Shown here: positions 18,340 to 25,931 of the stretch, one piece after another
Position numbering within the stretch: the first letter of the stretch is position 1
Layout of the letters: every line of letters begins with the position of its first letter
NCBI RefSeq assembly: GCF_018448905.1
Contig: NZ_RCWA01000007.1
Location: forward strand, 114,794-178,793
Length of the DNA stretch: 64,000 nt
Source of the DNA: Photorhabdus heterorhabditis
GTDB lineage: Bacteria > Pseudomonadota > Gammaproteobacteria > Enterobacterales > Enterobacteriaceae
Reading direction: 5' to 3'
Notes under the pieces: model-generated
What the model saw: only the letters and a program-made list of their open reading frames with translations
The model's database searches: none
What the model was told of the DNA's origin: nothing
Position numbers and translations under genes: made by a program

Positions 18340-18447
18340 TAATAATTTAGGACAACCATAGTTTAATTCATAAAAATAATAATAAAATGTCCTTCTAACT
18401 CAGAAGAATAATTATTTTTGTATAATTAGCAGTAAGAAAAAATCCAA
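18340..18447 (-). promoter_or_regulatory. Promoter module of array copy 7, separated from the gene by an ERIC
   Basis: TTGGAT (18442-18447), 17 bp, TATACA (18419-18424), followed by the leader block (TTATTATTATTTTTATGAAT). The ERIC insertion lengthens the leader to roughly 270 nt. Confidence 0.7.
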
Positions 18448-18673
18448 CAAATTTCAACTAGAAATATACTCAGGCCATTCATATTCAACATCTAAAATTA
18501 TTTCACTTTGTCATTACTTATTTTTATATTTAAAATTACAGACTAAATTTTTCAATATTCAAAAAACGCTACCTATTTAGACAGCGCTTTATCAATAATA
18601 TGTCAAGACCATATAACTTTTTTTTACTTTGGTTGTTTCAGACAATTAACATCAGAAATGAGGAAAATACCTT

Positions 18674-18757
18674 TATACCCTTCATCCTTCAAGCTGCTAC
18701 TTTGTTGGATGCGTTCATTTGCCGCCGCACTGCAACTTGAAATCTATTGGGTATATT
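18674..18757 (-). repeat. Short ERIC (about 84 bp)
   Basis: TATACCCTTCATCCTTCAAG to TATTGGGTATATT with the central palindrome deleted. Confidence 0.85.
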
Positions 18758-18759
18758 AC

Positions 18760-18848
18760 AGCCTAGTTCAAAAATAATAATAATAGAATTTTATTCTAAC
18801 TCAGAACGTTAACTGTTTTTATATAATTAGCAGCAATAAATAATTCAA
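18760..18848 (-). promoter_or_regulatory. Orphan array promoter-leader, gene lost
   Basis: Perfect-looking TTGAAT (18843-18848), 17 bp, TATATA (18820-18825), plus the shared leader (GTTAACGTTCTGAGTTAGAA, TATTATTATTTTTGAACTAG). No fibre gene follows; an ERIC sits where the gene should begin. Confidence 0.65.
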
Positions 18849-19148
18849 TACCTAAAAATAACTCTTTTTCTATTTCCATTTATATTTCTGCCTATGCCCT
18901 ATAATTTTCTTATAACATCCTCTTGTTCAATTAAATAAGTGGTATAAAATAACAATCATAAATCTTATTCCATTTTAATTCATCTATCTAATGAAATAAG
19001 AATAGTCTCATTAAATTGTAGAGGTATTTCTATGATTTTCAGATCGAATATTAATATTAAAATAGATATTTTGCTAAAAACATGGAGAAAATATCGATAT
19101 TAGGTTTGAAGTTAAGCCAGAACCGGTTCCGGCTTTTATTATCATTTT
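18849..19148. other. AT-rich gap, no gene seen
   Basis: No supported reading frame or RNA structure. Confidence 0.5.
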
Positions 19149-19292
19149 TATACCCGTTATCTTTCAAGTTGCTGCTTTGTTGGCTGCATTCACTTGCCGC
19201 TGCACTGCAACTTGAAATCTATTGGGTATATGCTCCCGGGGATTCGCCCTCTTGCCGTCTCGATGTATCTTGAAATCCATAGGGTATGTATA
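19149..19292 (-). repeat. Short ERIC joined to half of a full ERIC
   Basis: An 84-bp short ERIC (19149-19232) runs directly into the terminal half of another ERIC (TGCTCCCGGGGATTCGCCCT to CCATAGGGTATGTATA). This composite suggests insertion of one copy at the core of another, or recombination between them. Confidence 0.75.
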
Positions 19293-19497
19293 AAACCAAT
19301 AAGTCGCCTGACTCCAACTGTTTAACTATCGTTTCTTCATGTAACGATTGATTGGTTGATTGATCAACTAATATACAACCCTAAAGACAATCGTCAGCAA
19401 GATCACTCAACATCCCTATGCACAAGATCGCTCACTTCGTCATACAAGATACTTATACAAAAATATTTTAATGTTTAAAATATTTTTTAAAAACTGC

Positions 19498-19525
19498 TTG
19501 ACTATGAAGTTTTTCTGATTAAAAT
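19498..19525 (+). promoter_or_regulatory. Promoter for the 24-codon small ORF
   Basis: TTGACT, 16-bp spacer, TAAAAT; the strongest sigma-70 match in this gap. A CRP-like palindrome (CGTGAAACAAATCACATTT) lies downstream at about 19547-19565. Confidence 0.55.
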
Positions 19526-19586
19526 CACAGCCACAATTTAGATTTTCGTGAAACAAATCACATTTTACCTATAAAGAGAGTTCATC

Positions 19587-19661
19587 ATGAAATCTGTTAC
19601 ATCTTTCATATCAAGTGTTCATAGCGTTGTTATCTACCTGTCAACGCCTCGCTTTCTGTAA
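19587..19661 (+). CDS. Candidate 24-residue small protein
   Basis: ATG with AAAGAGAG upstream encodes M-K-S-V-T-S-F-I-S-S-V-H-S-V-V-I-Y-L-S-T, then P-R-F-L and a stop. It has its own apparent promoter (19498) and a hairpin terminator (19686-19713), so the unit would be a transcript of about 180 nt. The peptide is short, serine-rich and hydrophobic, compatible with a membrane-active type I toxin-like peptide, a leader peptide, or an RNA-only gene. No antisense RNA or downstream regulated gene is evident. I do not recognise the family. Confidence 0.35.
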   Translation: MKSVTSFISSVHSVVIYLSTPRFL

Positions 19662-19685
19662 GCCTTCTTTTTAACCGATACGTGA

Positions 19686-19713
19686 AAAGCCAGTTTCTAA
19701 GCTGGCTTTTATA
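19686..19713 (+). terminator. Terminator of the small transcript
   Basis: AAAAGCCAG / CTGGCTTTT stem with an 8-nt loop and a short T-run, 25 bp after the small ORF stop. Confidence 0.75.
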
Positions 19714-19919
19714 TTGCTAAAATATCCTCTAACTCCCTTAAAAAATCATCCCATGCTAACAATGCTGAATACAATCATTGATAAATTTCTTTAAATAAAA
19801 TTATCAGCAATCCATCACTCTTAAGTCACATAGTTAAGTGCAGTATCATTAGATTGAGAGTAAACAGGTTCGTATTCCTTTAAATAATTCATTGGGTATT
19901 TTGTCATCCCAAGTCTTTC

Positions 19920-19976
19920 GAGGTGATTATTTGATCGGTTTACTGGCAGTGATGAAATACTGCCACTAATCACCTC
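19920..19976. repeat. Nested palindrome (cruciform-prone)
   Basis: Outer arms GAGGTGATTA / TAATCACCTC enclose inner arms ACTGGCAGT / ACTGCCACT, partly self-complementary, with short loops. It abuts an ERIC. Between 19714 and 19919 only a 28-codon frame without a ribosome binding site is seen, not called as a gene. Confidence 0.6.
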
Positions 19977-20089
19977 TCTTCAAGTTGCCTCCTTGTTAGC
20001 TGCACTCACCCCGGTCACATAGTTCACTATGCTCCCGGGGGTTCGCTCCTTTGCCGTCACGATGCATCTTGAAATCCATAGAATATATT
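19976..20089 (-). repeat. ERIC element, slightly truncated
   Basis: About 114 bp from CTCTCTTCAAGTTGCC to CTTGAAATCCATAG; one outer end is missing at the palindrome junction. Confidence 0.85.
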
Positions 20090-20136
20090 CATTTAGTCGA
20101 ATCCATTTGTTATTAATAATCCAATGCGTTAAGAAT

Positions 20137-21162
20137 TCATTTCTTCAACAAGGCAACTTCATCCGCATTTTTCTGGCACAACAGAGTAAGATTAGTAATA
20201 GAACGGGTAAGATTATCTATAGTACTCTTCAACTTTTTAATATCCATTTCCAGCTGCTTATTTTTTATATCCAATGCACTCATTCTTGCCAATTCAGCAT
20301 ATAATTGCTGACCATTCACCGCCTCCGCACTGTTCCTTGAAATATCCCCGGCAGCAACATTCACAATCTTACGTTGATTACCCGGTTTTCCTACAGAAAC
20401 AACATTCGATTTGCTGGCAACAGAATTCGCACCGAGTGCAATACTTCCACTTGCTGTTACAGAGGCGTTTTGACCAATCGCAATTCCCTGAGACGCACTA
20501 ACATTAACCTTTTGCCCCACGGCAATAGAAGATGAAGATGCGGATTTAGAGTCTGATCCTAATATAATGCTCCTACTTCCTGTTACAGAAGAGTTTTGAC
20601 CAATCACAATTGCCTGAGACCCACTAACACTAACCTTTTGTCCCACAGCAATAGAAGACGTGCCGCTGGATACAGAGCCTTCTCCTAATGCAACGCTCGC
20701 ACTTCCTGTCGCAGAAGAGTTTTGACTAATCGCAATTGCCTGATTCCCCCTGGCAATCGCTTTTTGCCCCAGAGCAACAGCAGCAGAACCACTGGATACA
20801 GAGTCTGCTCCCAATGCAACACTCGAATTTCCTGTTGCAGAGGCGTTTTGACTAATTGCTACTGCCTGAGACCCACTGGCAAGAACCTTTTGCCCCAGAG
20901 TAATAGAAGCGGTACCATTGGATACAGAATCAGCACCAATCGCAATTGGCCATATAACTTTATCGACTTTATTCTCATCCTCCTTCCGACCTGCCAGTTG
21001 ATTTTGCCCAATAGCAATAGCGGCCTCACTAATTGACTTAGAAGCTAATGGTGAAGCACCAACTGCTATAGCATTTATTGCTGGTGCTTCTGCATTCCCA
21101 AGGATAACTGAATCTTTACCAACTTGATCAGTTACAGTTATATTTATATTCTTTGTAGACAT
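20137..21162 (-). CDS. YadA-head-repeat protein without signal peptide or anchor
   Basis: A 341-residue protein built from about 14-residue repeats of the trimeric-autotransporter head type (GSQAVAISQNASATGNSSVA, SVALGADSVSSG). A neck-like segment follows (KIVNVAAGDIS, SAEAVNGQQLYAE), then a C-terminal coiled coil of about 60 residues. YadA-like heads fold as left-handed parallel beta-roll trimers. The N-terminus MSTKNINITVTDQVGKDSV has no signal peptide, and the C-terminus has no 4-strand beta-barrel anchor, so it cannot be a conventional type V adhesin. Its position beside the fibre array suggests a fibre-like role; this is inference. Ribosome binding site AAGAGG. Confidence 0.8.
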   Translation of the reverse strand: MSTKNINITVTDQVGKDSVILGNAEAPAINAIAVGASPLASKSISEAAIAIGQNQLAGRKEDENKVDKVIWPIAIGADSVSNGTASITLGQKVLASGSQAVAISQNASATGNSSVALGADSVSSGSAAVALGQKAIARGNQAIAISQNSSATGSASVALGEGSVSSGTSSIAVGQKVSVSGSQAIVIGQNSSVTGSRSIILGSDSKSASSSSIAVGQKVNVSASQGIAIGQNASVTASGSIALGANSVASKSNVVSVGKPGNQRKIVNVAAGDISRNSAEAVNGQQLYAELARMSALDIKNKQLEMDIKKLKSTIDNLTRSITNLTLLCQKNADEVALLKK

Positions 21163-21193
21163 ATATACCTCTTAATTCAGAAATTAAATTACC

Positions 21194-21277
21194 ATACCCT
21201 TCATCCTTCAAGTTGCTGCTTTGTTGGCTGTTTTAACTTGCCGCCGAGCTGCAAATTGAAATCTATTGGGTATATAA
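21194..21277 (-). repeat. Short ERIC (about 84 bp)
   Basis: ATACCCTTCATCCTTCAAG to TATTGGGTATATA with the central palindrome missing. Confidence 0.85.
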
Positions 21278-21777
21278 TAATTCATCTTCATACTTGTCAT
21301 CATGAAATATTAAATCAAATTGATTTAACTTTAAAAACACATTATAACCCCCACTTTTCACGCGAGCTTAAATTAAATCCACTCATCGTTAAAATAAAGT
21401 ATTATACGTAAAACTCAATTTGTAAATAAATTAAAATTATGAGGCTGTGAAATATATTTCATGGAGTTATTTAATGTATCACGCAGCTTCATTAAATACA
21501 ATGACTTATCAATAATGTTAATATAAACCAACCGACACTATGTTATTTTCATATATTTCATTGTTAACAATACAACTATTTATATAATTTACCCAAGTAA
21601 ATGCAGTTAGTATACTGATTATCAATACTCCATTTTTATAGAATAAATTATTAAGGATGTTGGATTCAATTAATAATTGCAATTTTTCAGAAAGGTGTTC
21701 AGTTGCTATAGTCGGTATCTTTCCTGCCAAAGGCAAAACACCCCAGGAAATAAAAAAATGGATATCCAATAAATTAC
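21278..21777. other. AT-rich gap with possible coding remnant
   Basis: A minus-strand frame at 21518-21787 has a hydrophobic stretch (GVLIISILTAFTWVNYI) but starts at an ERIC edge and has no ribosome binding site. It could be a fragment of a lost gene. Nothing else is seen. Confidence 0.3.
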
Positions 21778-21905
21778 TTATACCCAATAGATTTCAAGAT
21801 GCATCGCGACGGCAAGGGAGCGAATCCCCGGGAGCATAGATAACTATGTGACCGGGGTGAGTGAGTGCAGCCAACAAAGAGGCAACTTGAAAGATAACAG
21901 GTATA
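21778..21905 (+). repeat. ERIC element, full length
   Basis: About 127 bp, TATACCCAATAGATTTCAAG to GATAACAGGTATA, with an intact core (GAATCCCCGGGAGC). Confidence 0.93.
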
Positions 21906-21959
21906 TCATATATTCTCAGCCTAATAGCCAAGAATATATGAAATAACAACCAGCGGGTA

Positions 21960-22598
21960 TTAATAACTCAATGCATCAAGAAGTCGTTTCTTCAATAATG
22001 CAACATCATCTATACTATTCTGAACCAACAGAGTAAGATTGGCTATATCACTTTCCAGCGATTCAATCTTTTCTGCCAGTTCTTTATTCTTTGCATCCAA
22101 TAATATATCAATCCTTGTCGATTCAGCATATAATTGCTGACCATTTACCGCCTCAGTACTGTGATTTGAAATATCCCCAGCAGCAACATGTATAATCTTA
22201 CGCTCGTGGCCCGTTTTTCCTACAGAAACAACATTCGGTTTATTAGCAATAGCATCTGCACCTAATGCAACGCTGCCTTGTTCTGTTGCAGAAGAGTGTT
22301 GGCCAATCGCCACGGCCTGAGTTGCACTCGCAGTCACCTTTTGCCCTAAAGCGATAGAAGCCAAGCCACTGGATACGGAATCAGCACCAATCGCAATTGG
22401 CCAAACTACCTTTGCATCACCCTGTTTACCCGCCAGTTGATTTTGCCCAATAGCAATGGCCGCTTCACTGATTGTTTTAGAATTTCGGGGTGATGCACCT
22501 ATTGCAATAGAATGTACTGCCGGTGCTTCTGCATGTCCAAGTACAACTGAATCTTTGCCCGTTGTTTGTTCAGCTATATCGGTATTTTCAATAGACAT
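21960..22598 (-). CDS. YadA-head-repeat protein, shorter paralogue
   Basis: A 212-residue paralogue of the 20137-21162 protein. It has the same N-terminal block (GKDSVVLGHAEAPAVHSIAI, SEAAIAIGQNQLAG), fewer head repeats, the same neck (KIIHVAAGDIS, STEAVNGQQLYAE) and a C-terminal coiled coil ending in LLDALSY. Again no signal peptide and no outer-membrane anchor. The length difference is mostly loss of central repeats. The ATG follows AGAGG. The N-terminal 75 residues and the neck are much more alike than the repeats, as expected if repeat number varies by recombination. Confidence 0.8.
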   Translation of the reverse strand: MSIENTDIAEQTTGKDSVVLGHAEAPAVHSIAIGASPRNSKTISEAAIAIGQNQLAGKQGDAKVVWPIAIGADSVSSGLASIALGQKVTASATQAVAIGQHSSATEQGSVALGADAIANKPNVVSVGKTGHERKIIHVAAGDISNHSTEAVNGQQLYAESTRIDILLDAKNKELAEKIESLESDIANLTLLVQNSIDDVALLKKRLLDALSY

Positions 22599-22622
22599 AT
22601 TAAACCTCTTAATTTATAGATT

Positions 22623-22645
22623 AAATATACCTGTTATCTTTCAAA
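22623..22645 (-). repeat. ERIC end fragment
   Basis: ATATACCTGTTATCTTTCAA, one ERIC terminus only, upstream of the 212-residue YadA-like gene. Confidence 0.6.
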
Positions 22646-22711
22646 TAGTTTACGAACCGTTATCCTTGCAACATGCAACAATCCAAATCTCGTTTATACC
22701 TCGGTAAAAAC

Positions 22712-23254
22712 TTATTTTACGGGACGCATTTCACTGACAGTATCAGCCAGTTCAATCAATGCAAGATGGCAATCTCGTCCGGTAATGATCACCGTCTGAT
22801 TAATTGGCCGTTGGTTTAATGCCTTGATAACTTCATCCGGTGATAAATAACCATTACTTATCATATAAGTCAGTTCACCAAGCACCACCAATGATAATGT
22901 AGGATCATGCATCATACGCAACGCATGCTGCCAGACCCCAGTAGCAGCAATATCCTTGGTACGATTTTGCGCTTCTCCAGCCAAGTCCACCGATATTAGC
23001 TGAAATTCAACTCCATACAGCTGCAACAAAGCACGCTCACCCGCTGACCATGCTTCCTTAATAAACTGGACAACCCCCGCCTTTAATCCATGACCTAATG
23101 CTCGCGTAATCGTCCCTATCGCTGCGGTTGTTCTCCCTTCGCCATTACCGGTATAGACGATCACAATCCCTCTACTTTCCTGAGCGGCTGCAACCTGAGC
23201 CATAAATCTCTCTTTCTGCCGCTGTTTTCTCTGTTTATATCGCTCCTCACTCAT
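22712..23254 (-). CDS. btuR: BtuR/CobA-family corrinoid adenosyltransferase, degenerate active site
   Basis: Homologue of the ATP:cob(I)alamin adenosyltransferase that adds the upper 5'-deoxyadenosyl ligand; 180 residues against about 196 in E. coli. Overall alignment is clear (MSEERYKQRKQRQKERF, ALNQRPINQTVIITGRDCHL, ELADTVSEMRPVK). However the P-loop, GNGKGKT in E. coli, reads GNGEGRT, losing the lysine. The usual VLDELTYM reads VLGELTYM, and the last about 16 residues are absent. It may be inactive or altered. It is last in the sumT-cobD-pduX-cysG(N)-btuR operon, with ribosome binding site AACATG-proximal and weak. Confidence 0.85.
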   Translation of the reverse strand: MSEERYKQRKQRQKERFMAQVAAAQESRGIVIVYTGNGEGRTTAAIGTITRALGHGLKAGVVQFIKEAWSAGERALLQLYGVEFQLISVDLAGEAQNRTKDIAATGVWQHALRMMHDPTLSLVVLGELTYMISNGYLSPDEVIKALNQRPINQTVIITGRDCHLALIELADTVSEMRPVK

Positions 23255-23272
23255 TTATATGACTCCAACATG

Positions 23273-23956
23273 TTAGTCCGCTAAAGAACAATTATCTGTT
23301 TTGTTTGTATTGGCTGGAGATGATTCAGAAAGCAATGTTTCTACCACACGATCAACTTGTTGACGATCTTGACGGATCAACGATTGCATTAATGGTTCAC
23401 TAGTAAAAAACCGCTCCCAAAAATAACGACGAGCTGCCAGATTATCAAAATGCTGTTTTACCCGTTGTCGGAGTGCTCCACCGTAAGCAGCCAAATGCCC
23501 AAGATGTATCGGTAGCAGTTGTTCTAGTTTTTCACGCAATAACCTGACCAATACCGGTGCACTGCCACCAGAGGAGATAGCAATCACCAGTGGAGAACGA
23601 TCAATGACTGACGGTGTAATAAAACTGGCCCGATGTGGCTCATCCACCACATTACAGAAAATGCGCCGTGACGTCGCACAATCACTAATATAACGATTAA
23701 CGGCGGTATCATTGGTCGCAGCAATAACCAACCAGCAGAGATCAAGCCAATGAGGTTCGAACTCACCGCAAATCAGTGTTACCTGACCAGCTGCATCCCA
23801 GATATGGAATTGTGAGGTGAATTCCCGTGCGTTAACCCGTAGATGGGCGCCAGCGTCTAATAACAGACGCGCTTTACGCTCGGCCACCTTACCGCCGCCA
23901 ACCAGCAGACAGGTTTTATCCCGGATCTGACAAAATATCGGCAAATAATCCAACAT
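23273..23956 (-). CDS. Precorrin-2 dehydrogenase, stand-alone N-terminal half of CysG
   Basis: NAD-dependent oxidation of precorrin-2 to sirohydrochlorin, the substrate of the cobalt chelatase CbiK. The 227 residues match the N-terminal module of siroheme synthase Cys[39 protein letters not shown] (NAD-binding), [16 protein letters not shown], and [16 protein letters not shown]. The methyltransferase module is encoded separately at 25932. The ATG at 23956 has AGGAGG upstream; the longer frame to 24058 would overlap pduX. Whether it retains ferrochelatase activity cannot be told. Confidence 0.9.
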   Translation of the reverse strand: MLDYLPIFCQIRDKTCLLVGGGKVAERKARLLLDAGAHLRVNAREFTSQFHIWDAAGQVTLICGEFEPHWLDLCWLVIAATNDTAVNRYISDCATSRRIFCNVVDEPHRASFITPSVIDRSPLVIAISSGGSAPVLVRLLREKLEQLLPIHLGHLAAYGGALRQRVKQHFDNLAARRYFWERFFTSEPLMQSLIRQDRQQVDRVVETLLSESSPANTNKTDNCSLAD

Positions 23957-23973
23957 GATCCCTCCTCCTATAG

Positions 23974-24834
23974 TTAACGCACACCACCGGGTATCATACT
24001 CAACATATGCTGACGCGGATAAAAACGGGTGATGCCCCGGCGCTTCAACCACCAGCATAAGTATTCAACATCATGATGATGGCGATCACACAATAACCCG
24101 ACAACACTGCCACTATGAGCAACATTCAGCCCGTAAATACCACTCAGTTCTACCAGTGCCAGCAAACTATCAAATGCCGGTTTTACCAACAGCTTTTGGC
24201 TAGCTTGTGCACTGAGCGTTGTGGCTTCCCCCAGTCGCCAGCAATCCCGTGTAGCAACGGCCTCACCGAATAGTTTCCAGGCATGCTCTAGCGCTGCGGC
24301 ATTCTCCAGTAATGTTAGATGACGATCTAAACGGTGATAATCAGCTGTGATCAATGTTTCCGGGCTTTCTAATAACAGAATATCGACAGGTGGCTGCCAG
24401 TGACATGAAATTTGAGTGGCGCCCGTTTGATGATCAAACAAAGTAAGCTGGCTGAACAGCGTACTATCAGTAGGCTCCAACTGGACACAAAAACCAGCCA
24501 GTGTCGTTTCATCAAGGGTTTTCCCCAGATAACGAGCCGTCGCCAAAGCCGTAGCGGCAATATCAGCGGTACTACTTGCCAACCCTTTTGCTACCGGAAT
24601 CGTAGAAGTCAAGGAGATGCGTAAACCTCGCGCCATCTCCACCGGCAAGTCAAAATACGCCAATACCGCTTTCATCATTTGGCGCATACGAGGACGCTCA
24701 CGTTTTTCCGGTACCCCCTCTGTAATGGAAACCTCACTGAACCAATTCACCGGACAGGAGATTAACTTTTCACCACCCAGAATCCATCCTTGGATCAGTT
24801 CACCGCACGATGCAGGGCAGCGAGCTTTAGCCAT
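23974..24834 (-). CDS. pduX: L-threonine kinase PduX (GHMP family)
   Basis: Phosphorylates L-threonine to L-threonine O-3-phosphate, the precursor of the aminopropanol linker of cobalamin. GHMP-kinase signature [19 protein letters not shown] is at about residues 80-98. The N-terminus [20 protein letters not shown] matches PduX, and a C-terminal GHMP-type segment [10 protein letters not shown] is present. Length 286 versus about 300. It overlaps the end of cobD by 8 bp and precedes the CysG-N gene by 17 bp. This is the second gene for linker synthesis next to cobD, whose substrate it makes. Confidence 0.92.
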   Translation of the reverse strand: MAKARCPASCGELIQGWILGGEKLISCPVNWFSEVSITEGVPEKRERPRMRQMMKAVLAYFDLPVEMARGLRISLTSTIPVAKGLASSTADIAATALATARYLGKTLDETTLAGFCVQLEPTDSTLFSQLTLFDHQTGATQISCHWQPPVDILLLESPETLITADYHRLDRHLTLLENAAALEHAWKLFGEAVATRDCWRLGEATTLSAQASQKLLVKPAFDSLLALVELSGIYGLNVAHSGSVVGLLCDRHHHDVEYLCWWLKRRGITRFYPRQHMLSMIPGGVR

Positions 24835-25900
24835 AACCCAATACCTGATGTAACGCCGATATCAGACGATGATTATCATGCTCGCTCTTTATGGCGACCC
24901 GGTAATGAGCTGCACTCAAACCCGGATAGTTAGCGCAATGACGGATGAGTATTCGGTGTTTCAATAATGCTTGCTGTAGATCGATTTCCGGGCGCAAACA
25001 GCGCAGGAAAATGTAATTCGCTGCGGGAGGCCAAACGCACAATTCCGGTAACGCGGCCAGTGCTTGATAGAGCCAACGTTGCTGCTGAGCTAGCCAACAG
25101 TGTGTTGCCTGAATGTAAGCGTTATCATTGAGAATGATTTCACCGGCCAATGCCGCAAAAGCATTAATGGTCCACGGCTCCCGCCAATGTTTCATTTCTC
25201 GGATACCCCTCACATCACTACTAACCAGATAACCAAGGCGTAGCCCTGGGATGGCAAAAAACTTGGTTAATGAACGCAGAATATAGAGACGGGGAAAATC
25301 AGCTATCTGAGGAATAAATCCGGCAGTATCCGGGAGAAAATCGATAAATGCCTCATCGACAATCAGCGCAATATTATGTTGACGGCAACGTTCAAATACC
25401 GCCTGCAATAACGCAGTATCTGGCATCAAACCGGTTGGATTATTGGGTGTAGCAAGAAACAGACAATCAGGGCGACAACGATCCAATTCCACCAGCAAAC
25501 ACTCATCAGGCTGATAACCATCAGCTTCACTCATCACATAATCATTAATCTGGCAATCAACCCGCTGTAAGGCTCTCCGGTATTCAGCAAATCCCGGTAT
25601 TAATAACATGGCCCGACGCGGCTTAAGATAATTCACCACAGCGTAAATTAATTCGGTAGCACCGTTACCTGCGATCAGGTTTTCGATAGCGCAATGATGA
25701 GCCTGTGCCAACGCTGCATGTAACCGGCGATATTCTGTATCAGGATAATGCTCTGCGCGCTGTAATTGGTCGATAATGGCTGTTTTCAGGGATTCCGGCA
25801 TGCCCAACGGGTTAATATTAGCGCTGAAATCCGTTATCTCTTCTGCTGTAACACCAATTTTCAGCGCCATCTCCAACACATTACCGCCATGTTCGTTCAT
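24827..25900 (-). CDS. cobD: L-threonine-O-3-phosphate decarboxylase
   Basis: PLP enzyme converting threonine phosphate to (R)-1-amino-2-propanol O-2-phosphate, then attached by CbiB. The 357-residue sequence has the class I/II aminotransferase fold: TPNNPTG, VDEAFIDF, and the PLP-lysine segment RSLTKFFAIPGLRLGY. The N-terminus MNEHGGNVLEMALKIG is characteristic of CobD. The ATG at 25900 (with AGGG upstream) is preferred to the TTG at 25903. It overlaps pduX. Together CobD, PduX and CbiB give a full linker branch in this window. Confidence 0.93.
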   Translation of the reverse strand: MNEHGGNVLEMALKIGVTAEEITDFSANINPLGMPESLKTAIIDQLQRAEHYPDTEYRRLHAALAQAHHCAIENLIAGNGATELIYAVVNYLKPRRAMLLIPGFAEYRRALQRVDCQINDYVMSEADGYQPDECLLVELDRCRPDCLFLATPNNPTGLMPDTALLQAVFERCRQHNIALIVDEAFIDFLPDTAGFIPQIADFPRLYILRSLTKFFAIPGLRLGYLVSSDVRGIREMKHWREPWTINAFAALAGEIILNDNAYIQATHCWLAQQQRWLYQALAALPELCVWPPAANYIFLRCLRPEIDLQQALLKHRILIRHCANYPGLSAAHYRVAIKSEHDNHRLISALHQVLGYG

Positions 25901-25931
25901 CAAATACCCTATCCAGATGTTAAATAGAAAA

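Noticed and set aside
19821-19907. 28-codon minus-strand frame in the gap after array copy 7
   Set aside because: No ribosome binding site. The ending SNDTALNYVT vaguely recalls fibre C-termini but is too short to support a call.
8120-22598. Complete prophage or tailocin
   Set aside because: Only fibre, Tfa remnants and head-repeat proteins occur; there is no capsid, tube, sheath, baseplate, lysis or integrase gene.
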